Shown here: in pieces, positions 52,114 to 60,560 of the stretch
How positions within the stretch are numbered: position 1 is the stretch's first letter
Layout of the letters: every line of letters starts with the position of its first letter
NCBI GenBank assembly: GCA_036259355.1
Contig: DATABY010000046.1
Span: forward strand, 1 to 64,000
Source of the DNA: JALZDI01 sp036259355
GTDB lineage: Bacteria > Actinomycetota > Actinomycetes > Propionibacteriales > Nocardioidaceae
Direction: 5' to 3'
DNA length: 64,000 nt
The notes under the pieces: model-generated
The model's database searches: none
The model's input: the letters and a program-made list of their open reading frames with translations, nothing else
Told to the model about the DNA's origin: nothing
Translations under genes and position numbers: made by a program

Positions 52114-52704
52114 TCAGCGCAGGAGCAGGCGTACGGCGATCTCCATCTCGCGGGCGACGTCGCTGGCCGACGCCCGGCCGGTGACCCAGGCGACGAGGCT
52201 GGCCAGCCACACGTCGCCGATGACCTTCGCGATCGCCTTGTCCTCGTCGTTGGCCTCGTGGTCGGGGCCGTGCATGGCACGCACGAACATGTACTCCATA
52301 CGCATGCCCACCGCATGCACCTCCACCGCGGCCGAGGCGTCGGCGAACATGAAGGCACGGGTCACCGCCTCGGTGAGGTTGGGGTCGCGCTGCATCGCGC
52401 GGGTCGTCCGGCCCAGCACGAACAGCACCCGGTCGTACGGCGTGTCACCGGGGATCGTGGTGCGGTCGAGCTTGGCCTGTGCGCGCTCGAACTCCTGCGC
52501 CAGCGCCGAGACCAGCAGGTGGATCTTCGACGGGAAGTAGCGGTACAGCGTGCCCAGGGCCACGTCGGCGCGCTCGGCCACCGCCCGCATCTGCACGGCG
52601 TCGAAGCCGCCCTTGGACGCCAGCGCAAGCGTGGCGTCGAGGATGCGCTGCCGCCGGTCACGCTGCGCGGCGGAGCCGAGATTGTCATCGGTCAGGGCGC
52701 TCAT
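52114..52704 (-). CDS. kstR: TetR-family repressor of steroid catabolism KstR
   Basis: 196 residues. TetR HTH at about 38-57 (MRAVAERADVALGTLYRYFP), preceded by the QRILDATLALASKGGFDAVQ helix; the sequence follows mycobacterial KstR closely from residue 8 to the end, including KIHLLVSALAQEF and the ligand-domain EAVTRAFMFADASAA. Represses sterol uptake and degradation genes and is released by a sterol-derived CoA thioester. ATG 52704 (AGGGGG upstream). Converges with the SDR pair; the KstR box at 52836 lies in its own promoter region. Confidence 0.94.
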   Translation of the reverse strand: MSALTDDNLGSAAQRDRRQRILDATLALASKGGFDAVQMRAVAERADVALGTLYRYFPSKIHLLVSALAQEFERAQAKLDRTTIPGDTPYDRVLFVLGRTTRAMQRDPNLTEAVTRAFMFADASAAVEVHAVGMRMEYMFVRAMHGPDHEANDEDKAIAKVIGDVWLASLVAWVTGRASASDVAREMEIAVRLLLR

Positions 52705-52781
52705 GGGATCCCCCTTACCCGATGTCCGCATCTGCGTCATGCATCCTCCACGCCCCTATGACCGGGCCTTTAGTGACCGGG

Positions 52782-52802
52782 GCCACGGCGTAAAGCCGTG
52801 GC
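52782..52802. other. hairpin in the kstR leader region
   Basis: Perfect 8-bp stem GCCACGGC (52782-52789) / GCCGTGGC (52795-52802), loop GTAAA. It lies between the KstR box and the kstR ATG, so it would be in the 5' leader of kstR. Could be an mRNA structure or the end of a lost mobile element. Confidence 0.5.
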
Positions 52803-52835
52803 ATTCTCTACGCTAACATTCCCCAACACATAAAT

Positions 52836-52849
52836 CAGAACACGTTTCA
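52836..52849. promoter_or_regulatory. KstR box 4 (between kstR and the glycosyltransferase gene)
   Basis: CAGAACACGTTTCA keeps the AACnnGTT core and the final A; it is the least symmetric of the five boxes. 132 bp from the kstR start and only 19 bp before the glycosyltransferase GTG, so it can act on both directions. Confidence 0.7.
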
Positions 52850-52868
52850 GTGGAGCGGAGGTTGGCTC

Positions 52869-54113
52869 GTGCGCGTCGCTCTGCTGTCGTACCGCAGCAA
52901 GCCGCACTGCGGTGGACAGGGCGTCTACGTCCGCTATCTCAGCCGAGAGCTCGTCGCCCAGGGCCACACCGTGGAGGTGTTCTCCGGGCAGCCCTACCCC
53001 GAGCTCGACGCCGGCGTCACGCTGACGAAAGTTCCGAGTCTCGACCTGTACCGCGAGCCCGACCCGTTCCGGACCCCCCACCCGCGGGAGTTCCGCGACG
53101 CCATCGACCTGCTCGAGGTCGGCATCATGTACACCGCCGGGTTCCCCGAGCCGCTGACGTTCAGCCTCCGGGTCGCGCGGATGCTGCGCGACCGGGTCGA
53201 CGACTTCGACATCGTGCACGACAACCAGTCGCTGGGCCTCGGCCTGCTCGGTCTGCCGGCGTCGGGCCTGCCCGTGGTGGCCACCGTGCACCACCCGATC
53301 ACGTTCGACCGTCGCGTCGACCTGGCCGCCGCGCGCAACCCGTGGCGCAAGCTGCTCACGCGACGCTGGTACGGCTTCCTGCGCATGCAGGGCCGCGTCG
53401 CCCGCAGGCTGCCGCAGCTCATCACGGTCTCCCGCTCCTCGGCCACCGACATCGCCGCCGACTTCGGCGTCGACCCCGGCCGGCTCCGCACCATCCCGCT
53501 CGGCGTGGACGCGCAGACCTTCGCCCCGCCCACCGCGCCACGGGTGCCGGGCCGCATCGTCGCGATGGCCAGCGCCGACACCCCGATGAAGGGCGTGCAC
53601 ACGCTGCTGGAGGCGGTGGCCAAGCTGCGCACCGACCGTGAGGTGGAGCTGGTGCTGGTCAGCAGGCCGGTCCCGGGCGGACCGACCGAGCGGCTGGTCG
53701 AGGAACTCGCGATCGGCGACGTCGTCCGGTTCGCCAGCGGGCTGTCCGACGATGCCCTGGCCGACCTGATGGGGTCCGCCGAGGTCATGTGCGTGCCGTC
53801 CCTGTACGAGGGCTTCTCGCTGCCCACCGTGGAGGCGATGGCGTGCGGCACCCCACTGGTGGTCAGCCGCGCCGGCGCGATCCCCGAGGTGGTGGGGTCC
53901 GACGGACTCTGCGCCGACCAGGTGACGCCGGGCGACACCGAGGAGCTCGCCGCCGCCCTCGCTACGCTGCTCGCTGCGCCGGAGCGCCGGACGGCGATGG
54001 GGGAGGCCGGACGGGCCCGGGTGCTGGAGCGGTTCAGCTGGTCGTCGGTGGCCCGCTCGACCGCCGACTGCTACGCCGACGCGGTCGCCGAGTGGAGGAG
54101 GTCGACATGCTGA
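52869..54113 (+). CDS. family 4 glycosyltransferase
   Basis: 414 residues, GT-B fold. N-terminal acceptor domain starts RVALLSYRSKPHCGGQGVYV; donor domain contains the EX7E motif YEGFSLPTVEAMACGTPLV near residue 318. Retaining GT4 enzymes use nucleotide sugars; acceptor unknown. No signal peptide, but a basic/hydrophobic patch (WRKLLTRRWYGFLRMQGRVARR) could touch the membrane. GTG 52869 is just downstream of KstR box 4. Overlaps the methyltransferase gene by 7 bases. Not the mycothiol enzyme (that is mshA at 19.5 kb). Confidence 0.85.
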   Translation: MRVALLSYRSKPHCGGQGVYVRYLSRELVAQGHTVEVFSGQPYPELDAGVTLTKVPSLDLYREPDPFRTPHPREFRDAIDLLEVGIMYTAGFPEPLTFSLRVARMLRDRVDDFDIVHDNQSLGLGLLGLPASGLPVVATVHHPITFDRRVDLAAARNPWRKLLTRRWYGFLRMQGRVARRLPQLITVSRSSATDIAADFGVDPGRLRTIPLGVDAQTFAPPTAPRVPGRIVAMASADTPMKGVHTLLEAVAKLRTDREVELVLVSRPVPGGPTERLVEELAIGDVVRFASGLSDDALADLMGSAEVMCVPSLYEGFSLPTVEAMACGTPLVVSRAGAIPEVVGSDGLCADQVTPGDTEELAAALATLLAAPERRTAMGEAGRARVLERFSWSSVARSTADCYADAVAEWRRSTC

Positions 54114-54844
54114 CGGTGGACTTCGACCGGCTGGGCGTGCGTCCCGGCGACCGGGTGATCGACGTCGGCTGCGGGGCCGGACGGCACGCGTTCGAGCTGT
54201 ACCGACGCGGCACCGACGTGGTCGCGTTCGACCAGGACGAGCCCGAGCTGCGTGCGGTCGCCGAGATGTTCGCCGCGATGAGGGCGCAGGGGCAGGTGCC
54301 CGAGAGCGGCAGCGCGCGCACGGTGCACGGCGACGCACTGGCACTCCCGTTCCCCGACGGCCACTTCGACCGTGTGGTGGCCTCCGAGATCCTCGAGCAC
54401 GTCCCGCAGGACGAGCGCGCGATCAGCGAGCTCGTCCGCGTCCTCCGACCGGGCGGGAGCGCCGCGGTCACCGTGCCGCGGTGGTGGCCGGAGAAGGTGT
54501 GCTGGGCGCTGTCGGACGCCTACCACCAGGTCGAGGGCGGCCACGTGCGCATCTACACCGGCCGAGAGCTGGCCACCAAGCTGAGCGGCGCCGGCCTGCA
54601 GGCGGTGGGGCGACAGCACGCCCACGGCCTGCATGCGCCCTACTGGTGGCTCAAGTGCGCGGTGGGGGTCGACCGCGACGATCATCCGCTGCCCCGGCTC
54701 TACCACCGGCTGCTGGTGTGGGACATGATGCGGCGCCCTTGGCTGACGCGGATCGCCGAGCGGGTGCTGAACCCGGTGCTCGGCAAGAGCCTGGTGCTGT
54801 ACCTCCGCAAGCCGGCCACGGAGTCAGGTCGTGCCGCGGCCTGA
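54107..54844 (+). CDS. class I SAM-dependent methyltransferase
   Basis: 245 residues. SAM motif I VIDVGCGAGRHA near 21-32, acidic end of strand 2 (VVAFDQDEPE), motif DALALPFPDGHFDRVVAS, and VLRPGG. A tryptophan-rich stretch follows (RWWPEKVCWALSDAYHQ, APYWWLKCAVGVD), suggesting a lipid or glycan substrate near the membrane. ATG 54107 has a strong GGAGGAGG site. Middle gene of the GT-MT-toroid triad; overlaps its neighbours by 7 and 14 bases. Confidence 0.85.
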   Translation: MLTVDFDRLGVRPGDRVIDVGCGAGRHAFELYRRGTDVVAFDQDEPELRAVAEMFAAMRAQGQVPESGSARTVHGDALALPFPDGHFDRVVASEILEHVPQDERAISELVRVLRPGGSAAVTVPRWWPEKVCWALSDAYHQVEGGHVRIYTGRELATKLSGAGLQAVGRQHAHGLHAPYWWLKCAVGVDRDDHPLPRLYHRLLVWDMMRRPWLTRIAERVLNPVLGKSLVLYLRKPATESGRAAA

Positions 54845-55943
54845 GCTGCCGGAGGTCCCAGGCGTCATCGCCGCCGACGCGATCGCCGCCACCGCGGACT
54901 CGGTGGCGGCGGTGCAGGAGCGCAGCGGCGCGATCCCCTGGTTCGCCGGCGGTCATGTCGACCCGTGGGACCACGTGGAGTGCGCGATGGCGCTGTCGGT
55001 CGCGGGCCGCTACGCCGAGGCGGAGCGGGCCTACCGGTGGCTGTTCGACACGCAGCGCGCCGACGGCTCCTGGCCGATCAAGGTCCGCGGCGGCCGGGTG
55101 GAGGACGCCGGGGCCGACACCAACTTCACCGCCTATCCCGCCGTCGGCGCCTGGCACCACTGGCTGCTGACGCGCTCGGAGCGGTTCGTCCGTGCGGCGT
55201 GGCCGGCGGTGCGACGCTCGCTCGACTTCGTCGTCTCGCTCCAGGCCGCACGTGGGGAGATCTTCTGGGCCCAAGGCCAGGCGAAGCAGGGCGTACGCGG
55301 CGTTGTGGACGAGACCGCGCTGCTCGCCGGCTGCGCCAGCATCCACCAGAGCCTGCGCTGCGGCCTCGCGCTCGCCGACCTGGTCGGCGAACCGCAACCG
55401 GAGTGGGAGATCGCACTGGGCCGGCTCCGCCACGTCCTGCGCCGCCATCCCGAGGCGTTCGCCGACCACAGCCGCTACTCGATGGACTGGTACTACCCGG
55501 TGCTCGGAGGCGCTGTGCGCGGACACCGCGGTCGCGAACGCGTCAAGGAACGCTGGCAAAGCTTCGTGGTGCCCGGCTGGGGCGCTCGATGCGTCTCCGA
55601 CCGTCCGTGGGTGACCGGTGCCGAGACCTGCGAGCTCGTGCTTTCGTTGCACGCCCTCGACGAGTACGACGCCGCCCTCGAGCTGTTCGAGTCCATGCAG
55701 CATCTGCGCGATCCCGACGGCTCGTACTGGACCGGCCACGTCGTCGACGCCGGTGTGCGCTGGCCGCAGGAGCGCAGCACGTGGACGGCCGCCGCGGTCA
55801 TCCTCGCGGCCGACGCCCTGGCGGGGGCCACCCCGGCGAGCACGGTCTTCCGCGCCGACGACCTCCCCGCCGGGCTCGATGTGGAGGCCTGCGAATGTTG
55901 GGAGGAGACCGCGTCCGCCGGGCCGCATCTGGCCCGAGAATAG
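54831..55943 (+). CDS. alpha/alpha-toroid protein, prenyltransferase/terpene-cyclase-like or six-hairpin type
   Basis: 370 residues, unrecognised in detail. Repeated helical hairpins with QW-type motifs as in squalene cyclases: YRWLFDTQRADGSWP near 63-77 and the FESMQHLRDPDGSYW block near 284. No DXDD (class II cyclase) motif is visible, so cyclase activity is doubtful; a glycosidase-like six-hairpin fold is the alternative. Other striking patches: FTAYPAVGAWHHWLL, HSRYSMDWYYPVLGG and GWGARCVSDRPWVTGAETC. GTG 54831 overlaps the methyltransferase gene by 14 bases. Its TAG stop is the first three bases of KstR box 5. Confidence 0.72.
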   Translation: MPRPELPEVPGVIAADAIAATADSVAAVQERSGAIPWFAGGHVDPWDHVECAMALSVAGRYAEAERAYRWLFDTQRADGSWPIKVRGGRVEDAGADTNFTAYPAVGAWHHWLLTRSERFVRAAWPAVRRSLDFVVSLQAARGEIFWAQGQAKQGVRGVVDETALLAGCASIHQSLRCGLALADLVGEPQPEWEIALGRLRHVLRRHPEAFADHSRYSMDWYYPVLGGAVRGHRGRERVKERWQSFVVPGWGARCVSDRPWVTGAETCELVLSLHALDEYDAALELFESMQHLRDPDGSYWTGHVVDAGVRWPQERSTWTAAAVILAADALAGATPASTVFRADDLPAGLDVEACECWEETASAGPHLARE

Positions 55944-55954
55944 AACACGTTCTA
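55941..55954. promoter_or_regulatory. KstR box 5 (upstream of fadE34-like operon)
   Basis: TAGAACACGTTCTA, an exact consensus match. It begins on the stop codon of the toroid gene and ends 39 bp before the FadE34-like ATG, so it should govern the fadE34-ltp2 operon. Confidence 0.85.
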
Positions 55955-55993
55955 TAGTGGGGAGCCCGATCCCCCAGCCGCAGAGCGAGGCGA

Positions 55994-58216
55994 ATGCCGC
56001 CGATGTCCATCGCGATCACCCCCGAGCAGCGCGCGCTGCAGGAGAGCATCCGCTCCTGGGCGCAGCGCTCCGAGCCGATCGCATGGCTGCGCACGCGGGC
56101 CGACGCGGAGCAGGACGCGGTGCTTGCCGGTCCAGCACTGCCGGACTCCTGGAGGACGCTCGCGGGGCTCGGGCTGCTGGCGGTCCACCTCGGCGAGGAC
56201 GTCGGCGGCTCCGGCGGCACGGTCACCGATCTCGCGGCCGGCCTCGAGGAAGCCGCCCGGGTGCAGGCTCCCGGCGCGGTGCTGACCACGGCGCTCGCCG
56301 GCCTGCTGCTGGGCCGCTGCGACGGGACCGCTGCCAAGGAGCTGCTGCCGGCACTGGCCGAGGGCACCGCCGTCGCCGGCGTCGCGCTTTCTGCGCACGG
56401 CCTGCGGGCCCACCCCGACGGCGACGGAGTGCGCGTGCAGGGCGACACCGACTCCGTGCTCGACGCCGGGGTCGCCGACGTGCTGCTCCTGGGCGCAGGG
56501 TCGGCGGGCGGCGCCGAAACGTGGTGCGTGGTCGATGTTCGCGCCCCCGGGGTCACCGTGGAGCACCAGCGGCCCCTCGACCCGAGCCGTGCGCCGGCGA
56601 AGGTGCGCCTCGACCTCGTCGTACCCGCTGACCGGCTGCTGGGCGAGCTCGACGCGGCCACGGCTCAGGAGGCGGCCGCGGTGCTCGCCGCGGCGGAGGC
56701 TGCCGGGCTGGCCGCATGGGCCCTGTCCAGCGCGGTCGAGCACGCCCGCACCCGCGAGCAGTTCGGGCGACCGGTCGGCTCGTTCCAGGCGGTCAAGCAC
56801 CTGTGCACGCAGATGCTGTGCCGTGCCGAGCTCGTCGCTGCCGCGGCATGGGATGCGGCCAGGGCGTACGACGACGGCTCCGCCGGTCGCGGCCTCGCCG
56901 CCGCGAGTGCGGCCGCCGTCGCCGTCGACGGTGCGGTCGACAACGCCAAGGACTGCATCCAGGTGCTCGGCGGCATCGGCTACACCTGGGAGCACGACGC
57001 GCACCTGTACCTCCGCCGCGCGCTCGCCCTGCGCGCCCTGCTCGGCGGGAGCGCCCGCTGGCGCACGCGCACCGCCGACCTGGCGCTGGCCGGCCGCCGA
57101 CGGCACGCCCGCGTCTCGCTCGAGGGGCAGGCGGAGCAGACCCGCGACGACGTGCGTCGCGTCGCCGACTCCTGTCGGCACCTGGAGCCCGCGGAGCAGC
57201 GCCGGGTGCTCGCGGACAACGGCCTGCTCGCGCCGCACTGGCCGGAGCCGTACGGCCGGGACGCCGGACCGGCCGAGCAGCTGGTGATCGACGACGAGCT
57301 GGACCGGCAGGGCATCACGCGCCCCGGCCTGCTCATCGCCGGCTGGGCGCTGCCGACGATCATCGAGCACGGCAGCGACGAGCAGCGCGAGCGGTTCGTG
57401 CCGGACTCGCTGCGCGGGGCGATCACCTGGTGCCAGCTCTTCAGCGAACCCGGCGCCGGATCCGACCTCGCCTCCTTGCGCACGCGCGCCGAGCGCGTCG
57501 ACGGCGGCTGGCGCCTCACCGGGCAGAAGGTGTGGACGTCGCTGGCGCACGAGGCGGACTGGGCGATCTGCCTGGCCCGCACCAACCCCGATGCGCCCAA
57601 GCACAAGGGCATCACGTACTTCCTCGTCGACATGCGCTCCGACGGCGTCGAGGTGCGTCCGCTACGGGAGATGACCGGCGACGCGCTGTTCAACGAGGTG
57701 TTCCTCGACGGCGTGATCGTGCCCGACGACTGCGTGGTGGGTGAGGTCGACGGCGGCTGGCGGCTGGCTCGCGCGACGCTGGCCAACGAGCGGGTCGCGA
57801 TGTCGGGCGGCTCCTCCCTCGGCTCGGCAGTGGAGCATCTGCTCACGCTGGCCACCGAGAGCGGTGCCGCCGACGACCCGGTCACCCGGCACCGCCTCGG
57901 CGCGCTGGTCGCGCAGGGCCATGCCGTCTCCATGCTCGGACTGCGCAGCACCATGCGCAGCCTTCGCGGCGACGGCCCCGGAGCGGAGTCGAGCGTGCAG
58001 AAGCTGGTCGGGGTGGAGCACCGGCAGGCGGTGGGCGAGGCCGCGCTGGAGCTGCTGGGCCCGGGTGCCGCGGTGGTCGACGACCGCTCGTCGCCGGTGG
58101 TGCACGAGATGCTGCTCAGCCGGTGCCTGAGCATCGCCGGCGGCACCACCCAGGTGCTCCGGTCGCTGGTCGGCGAGCGCGTGCTCGGCCTGCCCCGCGA
58201 ACCCGCCGGCACCTGA
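55994..58216 (+). CDS. fadE34: double-domain acyl-CoA dehydrogenase, FadE34 (ChsE3)-like
   Basis: 740 residues, two acyl-CoA dehydrogenase domains in one chain: N-half (about 1-360; EHARTREQFGRPVGSFQAVK) and C-half (about 375-735; LFSEPGAGSDLASLRTRAER, VWTSLAHEADWAICLARTNP). Mycobacterial FadE34, next to kstR, has the same build and acts on the C24 side-chain CoA of sterol intermediates; only one FAD site is usually kept. ATG 55994 or 56003: GAGG is 3 or 12 bases upstream, so the start is uncertain by three residues. First gene under KstR box 5. Confidence 0.88.
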   Translation: MPPMSIAITPEQRALQESIRSWAQRSEPIAWLRTRADAEQDAVLAGPALPDSWRTLAGLGLLAVHLGEDVGGSGGTVTDLAAGLEEAARVQAPGAVLTTALAGLLLGRCDGTAAKELLPALAEGTAVAGVALSAHGLRAHPDGDGVRVQGDTDSVLDAGVADVLLLGAGSAGGAETWCVVDVRAPGVTVEHQRPLDPSRAPAKVRLDLVVPADRLLGELDAATAQEAAAVLAAAEAAGLAAWALSSAVEHARTREQFGRPVGSFQAVKHLCTQMLCRAELVAAAAWDAARAYDDGSAGRGLAAASAAAVAVDGAVDNAKDCIQVLGGIGYTWEHDAHLYLRRALALRALLGGSARWRTRTADLALAGRRRHARVSLEGQAEQTRDDVRRVADSCRHLEPAEQRRVLADNGLLAPHWPEPYGRDAGPAEQLVIDDELDRQGITRPGLLIAGWALPTIIEHGSDEQRERFVPDSLRGAITWCQLFSEPGAGSDLASLRTRAERVDGGWRLTGQKVWTSLAHEADWAICLARTNPDAPKHKGITYFLVDMRSDGVEVRPLREMTGDALFNEVFLDGVIVPDDCVVGEVDGGWRLARATLANERVAMSGGSSLGSAVEHLLTLATESGAADDPVTRHRLGALVAQGHAVSMLGLRSTMRSLRGDGPGAESSVQKLVGVEHRQAVGEAALELLGPGAAVVDDRSSPVVHEMLLSRCLSIAGGTTQVLRSLVGERVLGLPREPAGT

Positions 58217-58238
58217 CAGGCAACGACAAGGACCCCGC

Positions 58239-60560
58239 GTGGACTTCTCCCTGGACGAGACGCAGCAGGCCGTGCAGCAGGTCGCGGCGGCGGTGCTGCG
58301 CCGCGAGCGCGAGCGGCTTGCCGCGCATGGCCACGACGACACGCTGGTTCCGCAGGCCGGTCCCGCCGTGGCCGACGCACCGGCGTACGACGAGACCACC
58401 TGGAAGTCACTGGCTCAGGCGGGGATGCTGACGCTGACGGCGCCGCAACGGCTCGGTGGCGAGGGTCTCGGACTCCTCGAGGCCGCACTGGTGCTGCGGG
58501 AGATCGGCCGTCAGGTGATGCCGGTGCCCGCGGCCGCGACGTTCGCAGCGATGCTGTTCGTCGCCCGCAACGCCGCCGACGGTCAGCAGGACCGGTGGCT
58601 GGAGGGCACCGGTGCCGGTGACGCGCTGCTCACCTGTGCGCCCCCCGGTGCCGGCAGCGATGTCCGCGCCGAGCCCACCGAGGACGGCTGGCTGCTACGC
58701 GGGCGCGCCGCCGGCGTCGCGTACGCCCAGGCCGCCGGTTACGTGCTGCTCTCCGCCGTGGGGACGGGCGGACCGGTCGTCGTCGCGGTGGCACCCGCCG
58801 CGCGCGGAGTCACGGTGCGACCCGGGCACAGCTCCGCGCGGCGACCGGAGGCGACGGTCGTGCTCGACGGCGCCGTCGTGCCCGCCCGCGACGCCGTGGC
58901 CGGGGCCGACGCCGCCGGCGACCTCGAGCGGCTGTTCCTGGCCACCTCGTGCGCTGTCGCCGACGGTGTGCTGGCCGGCGCGCTGGAGCTCACCACCGAG
59001 CACGTCCGCACGCGCGAGCAGTTCGGCCGCCCACTGGCGTCGTTCCAGGGTGTCGCGGCGCAGGCCGCCGACGTCTACGTCGCCGTACGCACGACGCACC
59101 TGGCCACGCAGCGCGCCTGCTGGCGTCTGCACCATGGACTGGACGCCGACGAGGAGCTCGCGGTGGCGGCGTACTGGGCGGGCACGCAGGCTCCCGCCGC
59201 GATGCAGACGTGTCACCATCTGCACGGCGGCACCGGCGTCGACGCGACGTACCCGCTGCACCTGCACTACGGCTGGGTCAAGGACATCACCCGCGTCCTC
59301 GGGGGCTCGGCCGGGACTCTGGACCGGCTCGGCGCCCGGCTGCGGCTCGACGACCGGGGTCACGAGGCGCCGCCCGAGGCGACCGGGATGTTCATCGAGC
59401 TGACCGACCAGCAACGGGTGCTGCGGGACCGGCTGCGCACGTACTTCTCCGACCTGCTCTCCGCCGACGAGCGCCACACCATGCTGACCGAACGACACGG
59501 CCGCACCTACCGCGACGTGGTGCTGCGCATGGGCCGTGACGGCTGGCTCGGTGTCGGCTGGCCGCGGGAGTACGGCGGGCACGGCTTCGGTGAGGTGGAG
59601 CAGCAGATCTTCGTCAACGAGGCCGCGCGCGCCGACGTGCCGCTGCCGTACGTGACCCTGCAGACGGTCGGCCCGACCCTGCAAACGCACGGAACCCCTG
59701 CGCAGCGGGAGATGTTCCTGCCGCGCATCCTCTCCGGCGACGTGCACTTCGCCATCGGCTACACCGAGCCCGACGCCGGCACCGACCTCGCCGCACTGCG
59801 CACCACCGCCGTGCGGGACGGCGACGAGTACGTCGTCAACGGCCAGAAGACGTTCACCACCGGCGCACACGACGCCGACTACATCTGGCTGGCGGTGCGC
59901 ACCGACCCGGACGCGCCGCGGCACCAGGGGATCTCGATCCTGATCGTCGACACCAGGTCCGACGGCTACAGCTGGAGTCCGATCATCACCTGCGACGGCG
60001 CGCACCACGTCAACGCGACCTACTTCGACAACGTACGGGTGCCGGCGTCCATGCTGGTCGGCGAGGAGAACAAGGGCTGGAGGCTGATCACCACCCAGCT
60101 CAACCACGAGCGCGTGATGCTCGGCCCGGCGGGCCGTCTCGCCGGGCTGCTGCAGCGGGTCGTGGGCTGGGCGTCGGACCGGCAGGCGCCCGACGGCCGT
60201 CCGCTGCTGGAGACGCCCGCCGTACGCCGGGCCCTGGCGGAGGCGCAGGCCCGCCTCACGGTCAACGAGACACTCAACTGGCAGGTGGCCGTATCGGCAG
60301 CGGCCGGGCGGGTCCTGGTGGCCGACGCGTCGGCCACCAAGGTCTTCGCCTCCGAGCACGTCCAGCACATCGGGCGGCTGCTGGAGGAGGTCGTCGGCTC
60401 TTACGGCGACCCCGGCGAGCCCGCCACCGCGCAGCTGCTGAGCTGGCTCGACGTGCAGACCCGCCGCAACCTGGTGCTGACCTTCGGCGGCGGCGTGAAC
60501 GAGATCCAGCGCGAGCTGATCGCCCAGATGGGTCTTGGTCTCCCGCGGGTGCCCCGGTGA
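58239..60560 (+). CDS. fused FadE28-FadE29 (ChsE1-ChsE2) acyl-CoA dehydrogenase
   Basis: 773 residues. Residues 1-383 resemble FadE28 (ChsE1; DFSLDETQQAVQQVAAAVL, TTEHVRTREQFGRPLASFQG); residues 384-773 resemble the whole of FadE29 (ChsE2), starting MFIELTDQQRVLRDRL and including GYTEPDAGTDLAALRTTAV, ADYIWLAVRTDP and the end TFGGGVNEIQRELI. In mycobacteria these are two separate proteins forming a heterotetramer that dehydrogenates the three-carbon side-chain CoA of 3-oxo-4-pregnene-20-carboxyl-CoA. Here no stop separates them. GTG 58239, 22 bp after fadE34; its end overlaps chsH2 in GTGA. Confidence 0.88.
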   Translation: MDFSLDETQQAVQQVAAAVLRRERERLAAHGHDDTLVPQAGPAVADAPAYDETTWKSLAQAGMLTLTAPQRLGGEGLGLLEAALVLREIGRQVMPVPAAATFAAMLFVARNAADGQQDRWLEGTGAGDALLTCAPPGAGSDVRAEPTEDGWLLRGRAAGVAYAQAAGYVLLSAVGTGGPVVVAVAPAARGVTVRPGHSSARRPEATVVLDGAVVPARDAVAGADAAGDLERLFLATSCAVADGVLAGALELTTEHVRTREQFGRPLASFQGVAAQAADVYVAVRTTHLATQRACWRLHHGLDADEELAVAAYWAGTQAPAAMQTCHHLHGGTGVDATYPLHLHYGWVKDITRVLGGSAGTLDRLGARLRLDDRGHEAPPEATGMFIELTDQQRVLRDRLRTYFSDLLSADERHTMLTERHGRTYRDVVLRMGRDGWLGVGWPREYGGHGFGEVEQQIFVNEAARADVPLPYVTLQTVGPTLQTHGTPAQREMFLPRILSGDVHFAIGYTEPDAGTDLAALRTTAVRDGDEYVVNGQKTFTTGAHDADYIWLAVRTDPDAPRHQGISILIVDTRSDGYSWSPIITCDGAHHVNATYFDNVRVPASMLVGEENKGWRLITTQLNHERVMLGPAGRLAGLLQRVVGWASDRQAPDGRPLLETPAVRRALAEAQARLTVNETLNWQVAVSAAAGRVLVADASATKVFASEHVQHIGRLLEEVVGSYGDPGEPATAQLLSWLDVQTRRNLVLTFGGGVNEIQRELIAQMGLGLPRVPR

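Noticed and set aside
54831..55943. Squalene-hopene cyclase
   Set aside because: Length is about half that of a squalene-hopene cyclase and no DXDD motif is present; only QW-like repeats agree.
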